Assembly (NCBI GenBank): GCA_949292215.1 | Contig: CASEYW010000159.1 | Span: 46,772 to 110,771 of the forward strand | Source of the DNA: an uncultured bacterium | GTDB lineage: Bacteria; Verrucomicrobiota; Lentisphaeria; Victivallales; UBA1829 | Length of the DNA stretch: 64,000 nt | Direction: 5' to 3' | Part shown: in pieces, positions 35,442-44,521 of the stretch | Position numbering within the stretch: position 1 is the stretch's first letter | Layout: each line of letters begins with the position of its first letter | The notes under the pieces: generated by a model | Databases searched by the model: none | What the model saw: the letters and a program-made list of their open reading frames with translations, nothing else | Told to the model about the DNA's origin: nothing | Position numbers and translations under genes: made by a program

Positions 35442-38378
35442 ATGACCGCCATTCCGACCCCCATGCTGACTTGCAAAAACGGATGTCTCCACATTCAGGA
35501 ACCCTGCTCTCTCTCCCACGATTTTCAGGTCGTCGAAACAGATTTTCCATGCGATCCGCCTGAACCGGCCTGCTTTCTCTGCCGTAACAAGCACAATGGA
35601 GCTCATTTTCCCGCACAGCGTTCCCGTCAGAATCCAACCCGTTTCTTTCTCGGGCTGGAACTGGAAGCAGGGGAAGAACTGGAGCTGGAAATTCTCCCGG
35701 AAATACCGGAAAAACAGCTTCATTCCGTGAATCTGATCAATCGAAACACTCAGTGGGAGCTTGGAAACGGAATCATCGCCATCCGCATTCCGGTTTCGCA
35801 AAACTATGAAAATCATGGTCCCTGCACCATTCCGGGCCCTGTCTCCGGAATCCGGTTCCGCAACGGAGCATGGTTCGGAGAAACCTTTTTCGACACGCTG
35901 AAACCGGTCACGAAAGTCCGGACGGAAATTCTGGAATCCGGTCCCCTGCGCTCCGTCCTGCGTTCCCGTTACGACGAACTGCCTTATTCCATCACCTTTA
36001 CCCTTGATGCCGGACAGCATTTCATCAAAATCGAAGAGGAATTCCACGCATCGGAATCGGATCAACTTGTCTGGATTTTCGAAAGGAACCATCTTCCCGG
36101 AACCGGTTATTTTCTGGATCAGACTCCTTATTACGAAACCCGCCATCTGCACTATTTCATTGATACGGAACTGGCAAAACTCGGACCATGGACCCAGCAA
36201 TCCCAGCTGACCCTCTCCGACGGATTCGCCTTCCGCAATCCCGAAGAAGATACCATTTTCGGCATCATCGCTCTCCGCGGCGAAGAATGGCGGGGAAATC
36301 GACTGAACTCCATCGACGCCTGGATGCGGAGACTGCGGAAAGGCGACCGCCTCTCCCGGCGTCTTGTTCCAGCCTGGACAAAAGCCGACGCCGTCCCGGG
36401 CCCCTCCACAGAACGGATTCCAGAACGCGACCGAACCGAATGCACTCCCGCTCTCTGCTGGGAAGGATGGCTTGGATACGGCAGACGCGTCTGGGCGCTC
36501 GCCGCCGCAACCGGAATGGAATTCACCCCTCCCGGCGGCGATGATCTTACCTCCACCGAACCTCCGCTTTCCCATTTCTATGAAGAAGAACTTGATTTGA
36601 AGCGTCTGCTGAATCAGCAGGGACTCTTCCGGAAACTTCACATCCAGCGGGGAATTTATCCGCTTGAGAAAATGCTCACCAATACCTTCCGCGCCCTCCC
36701 CGGAAAACATTCGTGGAGCTTCCGGAGCGAAAACGATTTCATGCGGTATCTCATCGAACCGGCGGATCCCGAAGAGGACATCCATTCGGAGCGGTTTCTG
36801 GCAAAAATGACACGCTACATCCGCGCCAGGGTCGCCTCCTTCTGGCATGGTGCCGGAGTCATCTCCACAAATCCGGTCTCCTCGCGGCGGATCGCCCCGC
36901 TGATGTTCCTGACAGAAGAGCTGGCAAAAGAAAAACAAATTCCGGAACCGCTCCTCTCCGAACTGCGTTCCAAACTGCTCTTCCTTGCCAACCTGTTCCA
37001 TTCCCAGAGCTGCTATGCCGGATACGCCGCCATGCTTCCCCCGGATGATCCGGATTCCTTCGATCCATCGCTCAAAGGCATGGCAAATCAGAATTTTTAC
37101 ACGGATATCATCAACGTGTATGGAACCGCTGCAATGCTGTGGCCCGATCATCCGGATGCGAATGAGTGGAAAAGAGATTTCATCGCCATGCTTTCCCGTC
37201 AGCTCACGGTACATGTCTATCCGGAAAGCGGTGTCTGGGAAGAAAGCCATACCTACTTCCAGCATGTTCTGCTTACAATTCTGCCGATTCTGAAAATGCA
37301 GAAGGAATGCGGTGACTACAACTGGTTCAAAGATCCATCATTCAAAAAACTGTTTTTCGCAGCTCTTGCCCAGAGAGGAATTCCAAATGGAGCATCCGGA
37401 AATCGGCGGGCACTGGTTGCATTTGGCGATCATGATGCCTCGGTCCATCCATACCGTCTTCTCTGGCATAACTATGCGGCCTGTTTTGCGGAAAGCGATC
37501 CCGCTCTTGCCGCCCGTCTGAACTGGCTCGGAAAGGAAGCCGGCGGTGAGACGGAAACCAGCCTTCCGCTCGAAACGCCGGAACTCAAGTCGGAACATCT
37601 CGCCGGACTCGGCGTCTTTTTCCGCGGCCTCGCAGACGATGGAAGTGAAACACTGTTTGCATTCCGTTCCGGGAAAGCCTGGGCGCATCACCATCAGGAC
37701 GACGGCAGCATTCAGCTCTTTGCACGCGGTCAATTTCTCCTTGGCGATGCCGGATGCAGCGGCAGAACCTCCGGCTCCTTGAAACTGGATGACGAAGGAC
37801 ACAGTCGCTGGACCGTTCCCGGACTCAAAATTCTGAATTATCACTGGCGTTTCAACCGCGGCTGGATTACCGGAAAACAACTCGATAAAGAACCGCAGTA
37901 CGCAACGGGATTCTCACCCGCAGTCATGACGCTGGCAGGCGAAAAGAACATTGCATTGAAAAAGGAACTCCGGCACTTCCGAAGCGTTGTCCGATTCCAT
38001 ACGCAAACATGGTTGATTCTCGACTCCTCTCTGGAACCGGCCGACTCCGTTTATCACTTTCATCTCGGCACGACAACTCTGCGAAAGGAGCAAAATCGCA
38101 CAACAGCGTTCTTCGACGGGCTCCGGCTGGAACTGATCCCCCTCACATTCGCCATTCTGAAGGAAGCGGGAAGCGTCTCGGGAAACAAACCGCACCGGAA
38201 CATGATAACCACGCATCTTGCTTTCGAGGTCCCGAAAACAGAACCCTGGTCCGCTTTTCTGATTCGATTCGGAGCAGACCTCCCAGTGGATTGCCCGCTG
38301 CCGAAAATCCACATGGAAGACGGGATTCTGGATGTGGAATACTGCGGTCAGTTCCTCCGTCTGCGCCACAAACCATAA
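35442..38378 (+). CDS. Heparinase II/III-like protein (polysaccharide lyase-like)
   Basis: A 978-aa protein without signal peptide. The middle part (about 470-650) has the helical pattern of an (alpha/alpha) toroid (GVWEESHTYFQHVLLTILPI). From about residue 720 the heparinase II/III C-terminal beta-sandwich is visible, with FAFRSGKAWAHHHQDDGSIQ (about 740-760), the His/Asp cluster typical of the family, and GQFLLGDAGCSG. Family members cleave uronic-acid-containing glycans by elimination. Lacking a signal peptide, it would act on imported oligosaccharides. AGGAG precedes the ATG. It follows its probable regulator by 15 bp and converges on a GH2 beta-glucuronidase-like gene, which supports a uronic substrate. 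The N-terminal ~400 residues could be an additional mutarotase-like domain. Confidence 0.75.
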   Translation: MTAIPTPMLTCKNGCLHIQEPCSLSHDFQVVETDFPCDPPEPACFLCRNKHNGAHFPAQRSRQNPTRFFLGLELEAGEELELEILPEIPEKQLHSVNLINRNTQWELGNGIIAIRIPVSQNYENHGPCTIPGPVSGIRFRNGAWFGETFFDTLKPVTKVRTEILESGPLRSVLRSRYDELPYSITFTLDAGQHFIKIEEEFHASESDQLVWIFERNHLPGTGYFLDQTPYYETRHLHYFIDTELAKLGPWTQQSQLTLSDGFAFRNPEEDTIFGIIALRGEEWRGNRLNSIDAWMRRLRKGDRLSRRLVPAWTKADAVPGPSTERIPERDRTECTPALCWEGWLGYGRRVWALAAATGMEFTPPGGDDLTSTEPPLSHFYEEELDLKRLLNQQGLFRKLHIQRGIYPLEKMLTNTFRALPGKHSWSFRSENDFMRYLIEPADPEEDIHSERFLAKMTRYIRARVASFWHGAGVISTNPVSSRRIAPLMFLTEELAKEKQIPEPLLSELRSKLLFLANLFHSQSCYAGYAAMLPPDDPDSFDPSLKGMANQNFYTDIINVYGTAAMLWPDHPDANEWKRDFIAMLSRQLTVHVYPESGVWEESHTYFQHVLLTILPILKMQKECGDYNWFKDPSFKKLFFAALAQRGIPNGASGNRRALVAFGDHDASVHPYRLLWHNYAACFAESDPALAARLNWLGKEAGGETETSLPLETPELKSEHLAGLGVFFRGLADDGSETLFAFRSGKAWAHHHQDDGSIQLFARGQFLLGDAGCSGRTSGSLKLDDEGHSRWTVPGLKILNYHWRFNRGWITGKQLDKEPQYATGFSPAVMTLAGEKNIALKKELRHFRSVVRFHTQTWLILDSSLEPADSVYHFHLGTTTLRKEQNRTTAFFDGLRLELIPLTFAILKEAGSVSGNKPHRNMITTHLAFEVPKTEPWSAFLIRFGADLPVDCPLPKIHMEDGILDVEYCGQFLRLRHKP

Positions 38379-38412
38379 ATACAAAATCCATCTGTCTCAG
38401 AGATCGGAGTCC

Positions 38413-40057
38413 CTATTTCCGCAGAAGTCCGGTCAGCGTTTTCCACGCGAGTTTCGGACGGCGGAACTCATCCACGACCCCTTTGTTGTTGAACCCGCGC
38501 GGACGTGTCAGCACGCCCTGCGTCGTGATATAAGTTTTTGCATTGCAGAACTGCCACATGGCGATGCCGCTGTAACGCGGGCTCTCCAGAATATATTTCA
38601 GTGCAGTCTCAAGAAGTTCACTCTGATACTCCTCAGACCAGCGCATTCCGGAATGATCGCCGCAGATTGCCGCCGCACCGATTTCGCTGATCAGCAGGGG
38701 TTTGTTTTTGTATTCCGGAGTGCTGGCAAAGGCGGCAAGACGCTCCAGTTCGGGAATGATCCGGTGGATTCCCGATTCCGCAGTTGCCTCGCCATCGTAC
38801 CAGCCCGGATAGGTGTTGAATGAGATCACGTCGACCAGATCCAGGGAAATATCCGTCACAGTCCGGTTGGAAGCAAACGTAATCAGGCGGGAACTGTCCT
38901 CGCGACGGATGGATTCACAGAGATCCTGAATGCAGGCGCGTCCGACCGGTTTGTTGCTGGCACATTCGTTCAGGAATCCCCAGAGAATCACGCTCGGATG
39001 ATTGATGCTCCGCCGTACCATCGCCACAGTCTGCTCGCGCTGAAGACGACAGAAATCAGGATCGGCAAATTGCTCCTCCCGGTTTCCCCAGCCGAGCGAT
39101 TCCTCCCAGACCAGCAGCCCCAGTCGGTCACAAAGACTCAGCGTAAAATCATTCTGTTTGTAGTGACAGCCTCGAATCAGGTTGCACCCCTGATTTTTAA
39201 TCATGCGCAGATCGGAATATACCAGGAAATCAGGCGTGGCGGAACCGAATTCCGGATGACTTTCATGACGGTTGTAACCGATCAGCTTGATCGGATTGCC
39301 GTTCAGCAGAATTTTGCCCTCTCTGCACTCCACCTTCCGGATGCCGAACTCTACACGGACGGAATCATCGGACAGGGAAAGAAATGCTTCATGCAGATTC
39401 GGCGTTTCCGTCGACCAGAGCTTGAAAGAGGGTACCCGGCAGAGAACTTCCGGATTGTTTTTCCCGAGTTCGAACCTCTCCTCCTGTTTGGAGGTATCGA
39501 ACCGGATCCCAAGCGAGAAGCGCTCCGGGACTTCTCCACCGGGAAACAGGCGAATTCTCACAGTTCCATCTTCAATATTTTCCGGAATCACCGCAACACG
39601 GTCAATATAAAAAGCGGGGAGTTCCGTCAGAGTCACTCCGCGATAAATGCCGCCGTAACCGTAGAAATCATAATAGGGATAGAACAACGCGGAGTTGCCG
39701 TCCTGCATCCGGTTGTCCGTAAGAATCATCAGTTCGTGTTTTCCGGGAGAACCGGAAGGAAAAAACAAATGCCTCGGGAGAATAGGGATGTTCAGAAGAA
39801 CCTATTTCCTTCCCATCCCAGTAGAGTTTCGCCCGCAGACCAATGGCTTCCAGACTCAGTTTCACCATTCCGGAACATTCCACAAAACGACGGTAAATTC
39901 CTGTACCCCGTTTTCCGAAATACTCCGGCAGAGCATCGAAGCATCCAGGAACAGTGATGATCTCCGAAAACGAAACCCTCTGCGGATCAATCTCCTCCAT
40001 TCCGCATTCCGCAAATGCAAAATCCCAGATCCCGTTCAGCGACTGTTCTCTTCTCAT
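38413..40057 (-). pseudogene. GH2 beta-glucuronidase-like gene interrupted by a frameshift
   Basis: Read leftward from the ATG at 40057 (GGGAG 7 bp upstream), the frame encodes REQSLNGIWDFAF and continues to HPYSPEAFVF. The rest of the protein (PSGSPGKHELMILTDNR onward) lies in another frame. The switch falls in a run of six A (39760-39765, six T on the coding strand); removing one base restores a 547-aa GH2 protein. The joined sequence has the sugar-binding domain, a central sandwich (YNRHESHPEFG) and a barrel with LWGFLNECASN (acid/base Glu), LLISEIGAAA (nucleophile Glu) and GFNNKGVVDEFRRPK, which carries the N-x-K motif that distinguishes beta-glucuronidases. It may be a real inactivation, an assembly error, or slippage on the homopolymer. 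It is divergent from an AraC regulator. Confidence 0.75.
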
Positions 40058-40161
40058 TGGCTCAACTCCCATTTCTGTAACATTTTTCCAGCAAAAAAAA
40101 TGGCGATCAAAAAACTGTTTTTTTCTGCAATCCGCCATCCATTTCAATTGCATTCCGATTC

Positions 40162-40190
40162 ATTATACTCTATATTTCGAGAAAGATCAA
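40162..40190 (-). promoter_or_regulatory. Promoter of the GH2 gene
   Basis: On the minus strand TTGATC (40190-40185), a 17-bp spacer and TATAAT (40167-40162), 105 bp from the GH2 start and in the divergent gap shared with the AraC regulator. That an intact promoter remains argues that the gene is, or was recently, expressed. Confidence 0.6.
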
Positions 40191-40238
40191 TTCAGCCGTC
40201 TTATACTTTGGTAACAAAGAAAAAGAATTTTGTAACAG

Positions 40239-41051
40239 ATGAAGAATTACAGGGAATACCGCTTTGCCGTAATCCGGGGAAAAACCTCATTTTATGTCCG
40301 TTCGGTTGGACATTTCCGTTTGACGCCGGAATCACCGGAAGAGGTCAAAGTTGCAGATTTCGGAGAGATTTTCTGGTGCATCGGCGGCAAAGGTTATTTT
40401 CACCGGGACGGAGAGATCAGCACCCTGCTCCCGAATTCCGTCTGGTATTATCCGCCCGGCTCCCTTCACAAATATTATCCCGGAAAGCCCTTCTTTCATT
40501 ACCGCTGGCTCACGCTCGAAGGTCCCGGCACGGGCGGACTGTTCGAAGGACTCCGCATTCAGCCGGGAGTAAATGAGACTGGCGAATGCCCTCAGGAACT
40601 TTTCAGCCGCATTGAGCTCAATATCGAATCACCGCGAAATGATAAGCGAATGGAGGTGCTTGCGGCCGCTTTCGAAATATTGACCAGAGTCGCCCTTCCT
40701 CCCGCCGCCGGGAAATCCGCCGGAACAACTGCGGAAAAAGCAAAACGGATCATCGACGCCAACTTTACAGACCGCGAACTCAATATCGACCGGATCGCAG
40801 AACTTCTGGGGGTTCACAGAGTTTCGCTCAGCCGGGCTTTTTCCCGGTTCTACGGATATTCCGCATCGGAATATCTTGCCTCATGCCGAATCCGAAATGC
40901 TCTCGCCCTTCTGAAAGAAGACAGACTCCCTGCGGAAGAAATTGCAAATCAATGCGGGTTCTCCAGTCCCGGTTATTTTTCAAGGGTCATTTCAAAAACA
41001 ACCGGCTTTCCTCCAGGAAAACTGCGAAGAAGAAATCCAGGGGCATTTTAA
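40239..41051 (+). CDS. AraC family transcriptional regulator
   Basis: A 270-aa protein. The N-terminal half is a cupin-like sugar-sensing domain of the AraC type (GEIFWCIGGKGYFHRDGE, TLLPNSVWYYPPGSLHKYYP, FFHYRWLTLEGP). Residues about 165-268 hold the double helix-turn-helix: LNIDRIAELLGVHRVSLSRA, FSRFYGYSASEYLASCRI and LPAEEIANQCGFSSPGYFSR, followed by the usual TTGFPPGKLRR. It is divergent from the GH2 beta-glucuronidase-like gene and most likely activates it in response to a sugar. The 181-bp shared gap contains the GH2 promoter; no convincing -35/-10 pair was found for this gene itself (only TATACT at 40202). Confidence 0.88.
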   Translation: MKNYREYRFAVIRGKTSFYVRSVGHFRLTPESPEEVKVADFGEIFWCIGGKGYFHRDGEISTLLPNSVWYYPPGSLHKYYPGKPFFHYRWLTLEGPGTGGLFEGLRIQPGVNETGECPQELFSRIELNIESPRNDKRMEVLAAAFEILTRVALPPAAGKSAGTTAEKAKRIIDANFTDRELNIDRIAELLGVHRVSLSRAFSRFYGYSASEYLASCRIRNALALLKEDRLPAEEIANQCGFSSPGYFSRVISKTTGFPPGKLRRRNPGAF

Positions 41052-41227
41052 CTTCATCCAAGAAATTCTTATTTCTAAAAAAAAAGAAACCAATTTGACA
41101 TCATCATGATTGTATATTATTTTAGTTGAATCTGGAAATACTTTTGAAAATTCCTGTTTGTTATCTTCTGCTGGAATAGATTTCACAGGAAATATCACAT
41201 CATTGATAAGGGAGAGAGGGAGAAAAA

Positions 41228-42496
41228 ATGGAAGAGATCAGTTTCACTTGTCCTCACTGCAATGTGAATCTTCAGGCAGGAAAAGAATTTGCAGGACAGG
41301 TCATTGAATGTCCGAATTGTTCCGCACAAGTCATCGTACCGGCACCGGAATCGCCGGACGAATTAAACGAATCCGCTCCGGAGCCGCAAGTTGAGGAGGA
41401 AAAATCTGCCGATCTGCCGCCTCCGCGGAAATCCGGAAAACAATACATCTGGGGGAGATTTTATATCTGCTTTTCCGGAATCCTTGCAGTTCTCATGCTG
41501 ATTGTAACAATTGGTTACCTGATCTGGAACGGATACCGGACGGCGCAGATCATCAAGTTGAAAAATCTCTATCCGAACCCGGAGAAAGCGGCAAAACTTG
41601 TTCAGGAACAGAGCAAGTTCCTGAAAAAATACGATGATACAGTTAATCTGCTTTCCACCCCATACGACGGAGTCTCCTATTTCGCCCAGTCTCTTTCCGT
41701 TCTGCCCGGCGTATCGGATCTGTTCAATGAACAGCTGGATTCTCCGGAATCGGTAAATTCCTCAATCCAGACACTGGCTAAATATCAGGCAAACATTCTG
41801 GAAATGAAGACCATCTTTGAAGAATTCTTCCAAAAAGAAATCGCAAAGATGGAAAAGAAGTTTCCTGAACGCAAACGCTCCTCCGGGAAATCGGTCCGAA
41901 GAACATCAGTTCCGCAACGGACAAAAGGCATCACCAGCAGCCAGACAACCATGGCATCTTTTTATACTCCGAACACCGTGCGGGAAAAAAAGAATGACAT
42001 AAAAAAGTATAGAGAAATGCTTACTCTGATGCGGCAGGACAATTCCTATCGGCAACTGTTTGCGCATATTTCCTCCCTGGAACGGTTCCTGGCATTCGTA
42101 AATGCCAATCTGCTTGCCGAAAACCAGACGGAATCCTTCGGCGGAATCAAATCCAATGTATCCAATCCCGCTGTTCAGCGTTCACAGGAGAAGAAAAGCG
42201 AACAGGAGGAAGCCGTTTCCCGTGTAAAAATCTACTTTATATTTGCCTTAAATGCCTTTGGAGAGGACTGGGAACTGGAAACGATCTCCAGGCAGCTGGA
42301 AAAAGCATTGAACGATTATGAAGCCGAATTGATCAAAAAAGAAATGGAACGGAGAAGCCTCTGGACCGCCTATTGTTCCGTTTCGGCAATTCAGCTTCTT
42401 GTCATTCTCTTCTTCTGTTTCATGATCATGGTGATCGCCGATTATCTGAAAGCCCATTTCGATATGGCGGAAGCTATCAGGAGACGTGACGAATGA
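41228..42496 (+). CDS. Membrane protein with N-terminal zinc ribbon, unknown function
   Basis: A 422-aa protein, family not recognised. Residues 8-36 form a zinc ribbon (CPHCNVNL and, 14 residues on, CPNCSAQVIV). An acidic/Pro-rich linker leads to a transmembrane helix at about 80-100 (FSGILAVLMLIVTIGYLIW), a long mostly helical domain with basic, Ser/Thr-rich patches (KKFPERKRSSGKSVRRTS), and a second transmembrane helix near the end (AIQLLVILFFCFMIMVIADY). Both ends should therefore face the cytoplasm and the middle domain the outside. A strong GGGAGAGAGGGAG site precedes the ATG. The next gene overlaps by 4 bp and is a lipoprotein with zinc-binding motifs, so the pair probably forms one complex. 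Confidence 0.7.
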   Translation: MEEISFTCPHCNVNLQAGKEFAGQVIECPNCSAQVIVPAPESPDELNESAPEPQVEEEKSADLPPPRKSGKQYIWGRFYICFSGILAVLMLIVTIGYLIWNGYRTAQIIKLKNLYPNPEKAAKLVQEQSKFLKKYDDTVNLLSTPYDGVSYFAQSLSVLPGVSDLFNEQLDSPESVNSSIQTLAKYQANILEMKTIFEEFFQKEIAKMEKKFPERKRSSGKSVRRTSVPQRTKGITSSQTTMASFYTPNTVREKKNDIKKYREMLTLMRQDNSYRQLFAHISSLERFLAFVNANLLAENQTESFGGIKSNVSNPAVQRSQEKKSEQEEAVSRVKIYFIFALNAFGEDWELETISRQLEKALNDYEAELIKKEMERRSLWTAYCSVSAIQLLVILFFCFMIMVIADYLKAHFDMAEAIRRRDE

Positions 42497-44223
42497 AACT
42501 GAAATCAACAGCATTTCCGATTGCGATGTTCGGCCTGTTGTTTCTGACTTCGTGCGGAGACAGACCGGAGGAAAATTCCATTAAAAATGATTCTCAGCGC
42601 ATTATACAGGAATATATTTATTCCAAAATTCACACTCAGATGGAAAACAATCCGGATCACAAAATTTTCCGTCTTGGCAAAAATAAAATTCTGATCATTT
42701 CCGAAGGTGTCCCGAAAGCGCTTCCGGAACCTCTGCCGCTTCCGGTCAACTTTCCGATCTTTACAGCAAAGCATTACGATGCAGTTCTATTCGAATACTC
42801 TTTTGGAGAGGTTTCCTGGAGTGAAATCACCAGACAGGAAAACAAGAATCCTTATCAGACCAAACTGAAGACCAGAATCATTCAGAAAGAATACCGTTTC
42901 CTTGACCGCAAAGGAATCGAAATTGTCAGTTTCACCCCGGAAGAATGGACGAAATTCTCCAAGGAAAAAAAGAACCTTTTTGTTCTGGAGCGGGTCAAAA
43001 AACTTCCTGCAGCAGAATTTGACTATCATAAAATTCTTGCAAAAATGCCGCCCCCCATTCTCTATCAGGAAAATGCACTGCTGACATTAAACTGGGACCC
43101 GGAAAAGAAATGCTGGAATCTATCCGAAAAGACCCTGAACACATCAAAACCGAATCTGCCCGAATTGCAGACAGAACAAAAAAATGAACAGACAAAAAAA
43201 CTGGTAGACTTCATGAATGAAGGCGGATTCTTCCTGAAAAACGATGTCTGGTGCACACCCGCCGATCACGAAAACCTCGATAAATTCAATGCAGGCCAGC
43301 GCTATCTCAACGGACAATGGCGTTCCAGGGAAGCCATCGCCGATACCATTGAATTCAATAAAAAATATGAGAAACTGAAACAAAAAATCTGGCTTTCCAA
43401 TTCTCTCCAGTTCGAAGAACAGATTCTGGGACTGATTGAAACGTATCCGCATCTTCTGCCGGAAATCCGAAGCAATTTTCTGAAAGAAAGCGAAAAAAAA
43501 CTGGAAAATCGAATCCAGAACCTGACCGTAGAAAAAAACATCGGACAACTTGAGAAACTGCTCAAAAAACTGAAGACAAAACCGTTTACTCTGCTCCCGG
43601 ACACCTGCCGAAAGAATGTTGAAACATTTCTTCAGAAATATTACGATGAACAGAACAGCATTCGCCAGAAAAAGGCAGAAAAGGAAAAACAATATGCCCT
43701 TTTGAATCATTTGCTGAAAAGTCTGTTTCTCCATCCCGGATATGTCCGGTACGGAAGCCAGCTGAAAAACTGCAAAATCCCGGACAATAACACTTATTTA
43801 AAAAAATCTTTGGACCGGATTTATCTCCTGAACATTTTCGCAGGGAAAAACAAGGAACTTCAGGAAAAATATAAAAATACGCAAATAGGACAATCTCTGA
43901 TTCTCGAATGCAGATTCTGCGACGGCAGCGGGAAAGCGTACTGCTCTTCCTGCGACGGCAGTGGAAGATGCAAAAGCTGCGGAGGCAGAGGAAAAGTGAG
44001 ATCAAACTCCCTGCTGCGGGAAGGTGTTCTCGTATCCTGCAGAAACTGCAGAGGCGGTATCTGCACCCTTTGCAACGGCACAGGAAGAATCCCTTGTCCC
44101 AAATGCAAGTATCAGGGAATCTCTTTCAACAGGGAAAAAGCTATTCGTGAACTCAAATATGAAATCAGAAATGCTCAGAGTCTCATCTCAGGCAATCCCA
44201 GAAAAAACTTTTTCACTCCCTGA
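42493..44223 (+). CDS. Lipoprotein with DnaJ-like Cys-rich zinc-binding tail
   Basis: A 576-aa protein. The N-terminus is a lipoprotein signal: a hydrophobic run ending in FLTSC, with Cys 21 as the lipidation site. Residues about 30-460 are mostly charged and helical with coiled-coil character (KKLENRIQNLTVEKNIGQLE). Residues about 473-545 contain six CxxC knuckles, several in the CxxCxGxG form known from DnaJ: CRFCDGSG, CSSCDGSG, CKSCGGRG, CRNCRGG, CTLCNGTG, CPKC. In DnaJ this domain binds two zinc ions and unfolded proteins in the cytoplasm; here it is attached to an exported lipoprotein and there is no J domain. It starts inside the stop of the preceding gene. Chaperone or redox function is inference. 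Confidence 0.72.
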   Translation: MKLKSTAFPIAMFGLLFLTSCGDRPEENSIKNDSQRIIQEYIYSKIHTQMENNPDHKIFRLGKNKILIISEGVPKALPEPLPLPVNFPIFTAKHYDAVLFEYSFGEVSWSEITRQENKNPYQTKLKTRIIQKEYRFLDRKGIEIVSFTPEEWTKFSKEKKNLFVLERVKKLPAAEFDYHKILAKMPPPILYQENALLTLNWDPEKKCWNLSEKTLNTSKPNLPELQTEQKNEQTKKLVDFMNEGGFFLKNDVWCTPADHENLDKFNAGQRYLNGQWRSREAIADTIEFNKKYEKLKQKIWLSNSLQFEEQILGLIETYPHLLPEIRSNFLKESEKKLENRIQNLTVEKNIGQLEKLLKKLKTKPFTLLPDTCRKNVETFLQKYYDEQNSIRQKKAEKEKQYALLNHLLKSLFLHPGYVRYGSQLKNCKIPDNNTYLKKSLDRIYLLNIFAGKNKELQEKYKNTQIGQSLILECRFCDGSGKAYCSSCDGSGRCKSCGGRGKVRSNSLLREGVLVSCRNCRGGICTLCNGTGRIPCPKCKYQGISFNREKAIRELKYEIRNAQSLISGNPRKNFFTP

Positions 44224-44301
44224 TCTGCGGTAAAATCCGCAATCTGTCATTCAATCCCGATTCAGGACCGATACTTTTCCGGGAAAAAATCCGTTCCAGA
44301 T

Positions 44302-44329
44302 TTGCATTTGCAGAAAAAAATGATATAAT
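44302..44329 (+). promoter_or_regulatory. Promoter of the riboswitch/P-type ATPase transcript
   Basis: TTGCAT (44302-44307), a 16-bp A-rich spacer and a perfect TATAAT (44324-44329). The expected transcription start near 44336 is just ahead of the riboswitch's first paired strand. Confidence 0.7.
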
Positions 44330-44337
44330 AATCCAAC

Positions 44338-44430
44338 CCCATGAGGGAGTAGTTTGCGTACCTCCGGTGCGCGGCAAGTCAACATACCGGCCGTTCAGGT
44401 CTGGCTTGCCTTAAAAAATGAGACTCATGT
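44338..44430 (+). ncRNA. yybP-ykoY (manganese) riboswitch aptamer
   Basis: The leader contains the two conserved parts of the yybP-ykoY aptamer in the right order: GAGGGAGTAG at 44344-44353 (loop L1) and GTCAACATACCGG at 44388-44400 (loop L3), with a paired stem between them. The closing stem P1 is CATGAG (44340-44345) with CTCATG (44424-44429). Members of this class bind Mn2+ and switch on export genes. The downstream gene is a P-type cation ATPase, the expected target. The 3' strand of P1 is shared with the following terminator hairpin, so ligand-stabilised P1 would prevent termination. Confidence 0.88.
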
Positions 44431-44466
44431 ATAACCGTCCGCGGTTGTACGGAGTCTTTTTGTTTT
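44421..44466 (+). terminator. Riboswitch-controlled intrinsic terminator
   Basis: AGACTC (44421-44426) pairs with GAGTCT (44452-44457), extended inside by GTATAACCG/CGGTTGTAC around a TCCG loop, and is followed by TTTTTTGTTTTT. Its 5' arm contains the CTC of the aptamer's P1 stem, so the two structures exclude each other. Low Mn2+ should give termination and high Mn2+ read-through. Confidence 0.78.
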
Positions 44467-44470
44467 TCAG

Positions 44471-44504
44471 GACCCGCATCCATCCGGACGCGGGTCTTTT
44501 TTTT
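44471..44504 (+). terminator. Second intrinsic terminator in the ATPase leader
   Basis: GACCCGC (44471-44477) and GCGGGTC (44490-44496) form a 7-bp GC-rich stem with a 12-nt loop, directly followed by eight T. It lies between the riboswitch terminator and the ATPase ribosome site (GGAGG at 44511), so a second layer of termination or attenuation is likely. Confidence 0.75.
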
Positions 44505-44521
44505 AACAACGGAGGTATGAA

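Noticed and set aside
41096..41125. TTGACA followed by TATATTATTTT as a promoter of the zinc-ribbon protein gene
   Set aside because: No -10 hexamer falls at 16-18 bp; the spacing is ambiguous, so I did not list it.
44224..44300. TGCGG/CCGCA hairpin after the lipoprotein gene as a terminator
   Set aside because: A 5-bp stem without a following T-run.
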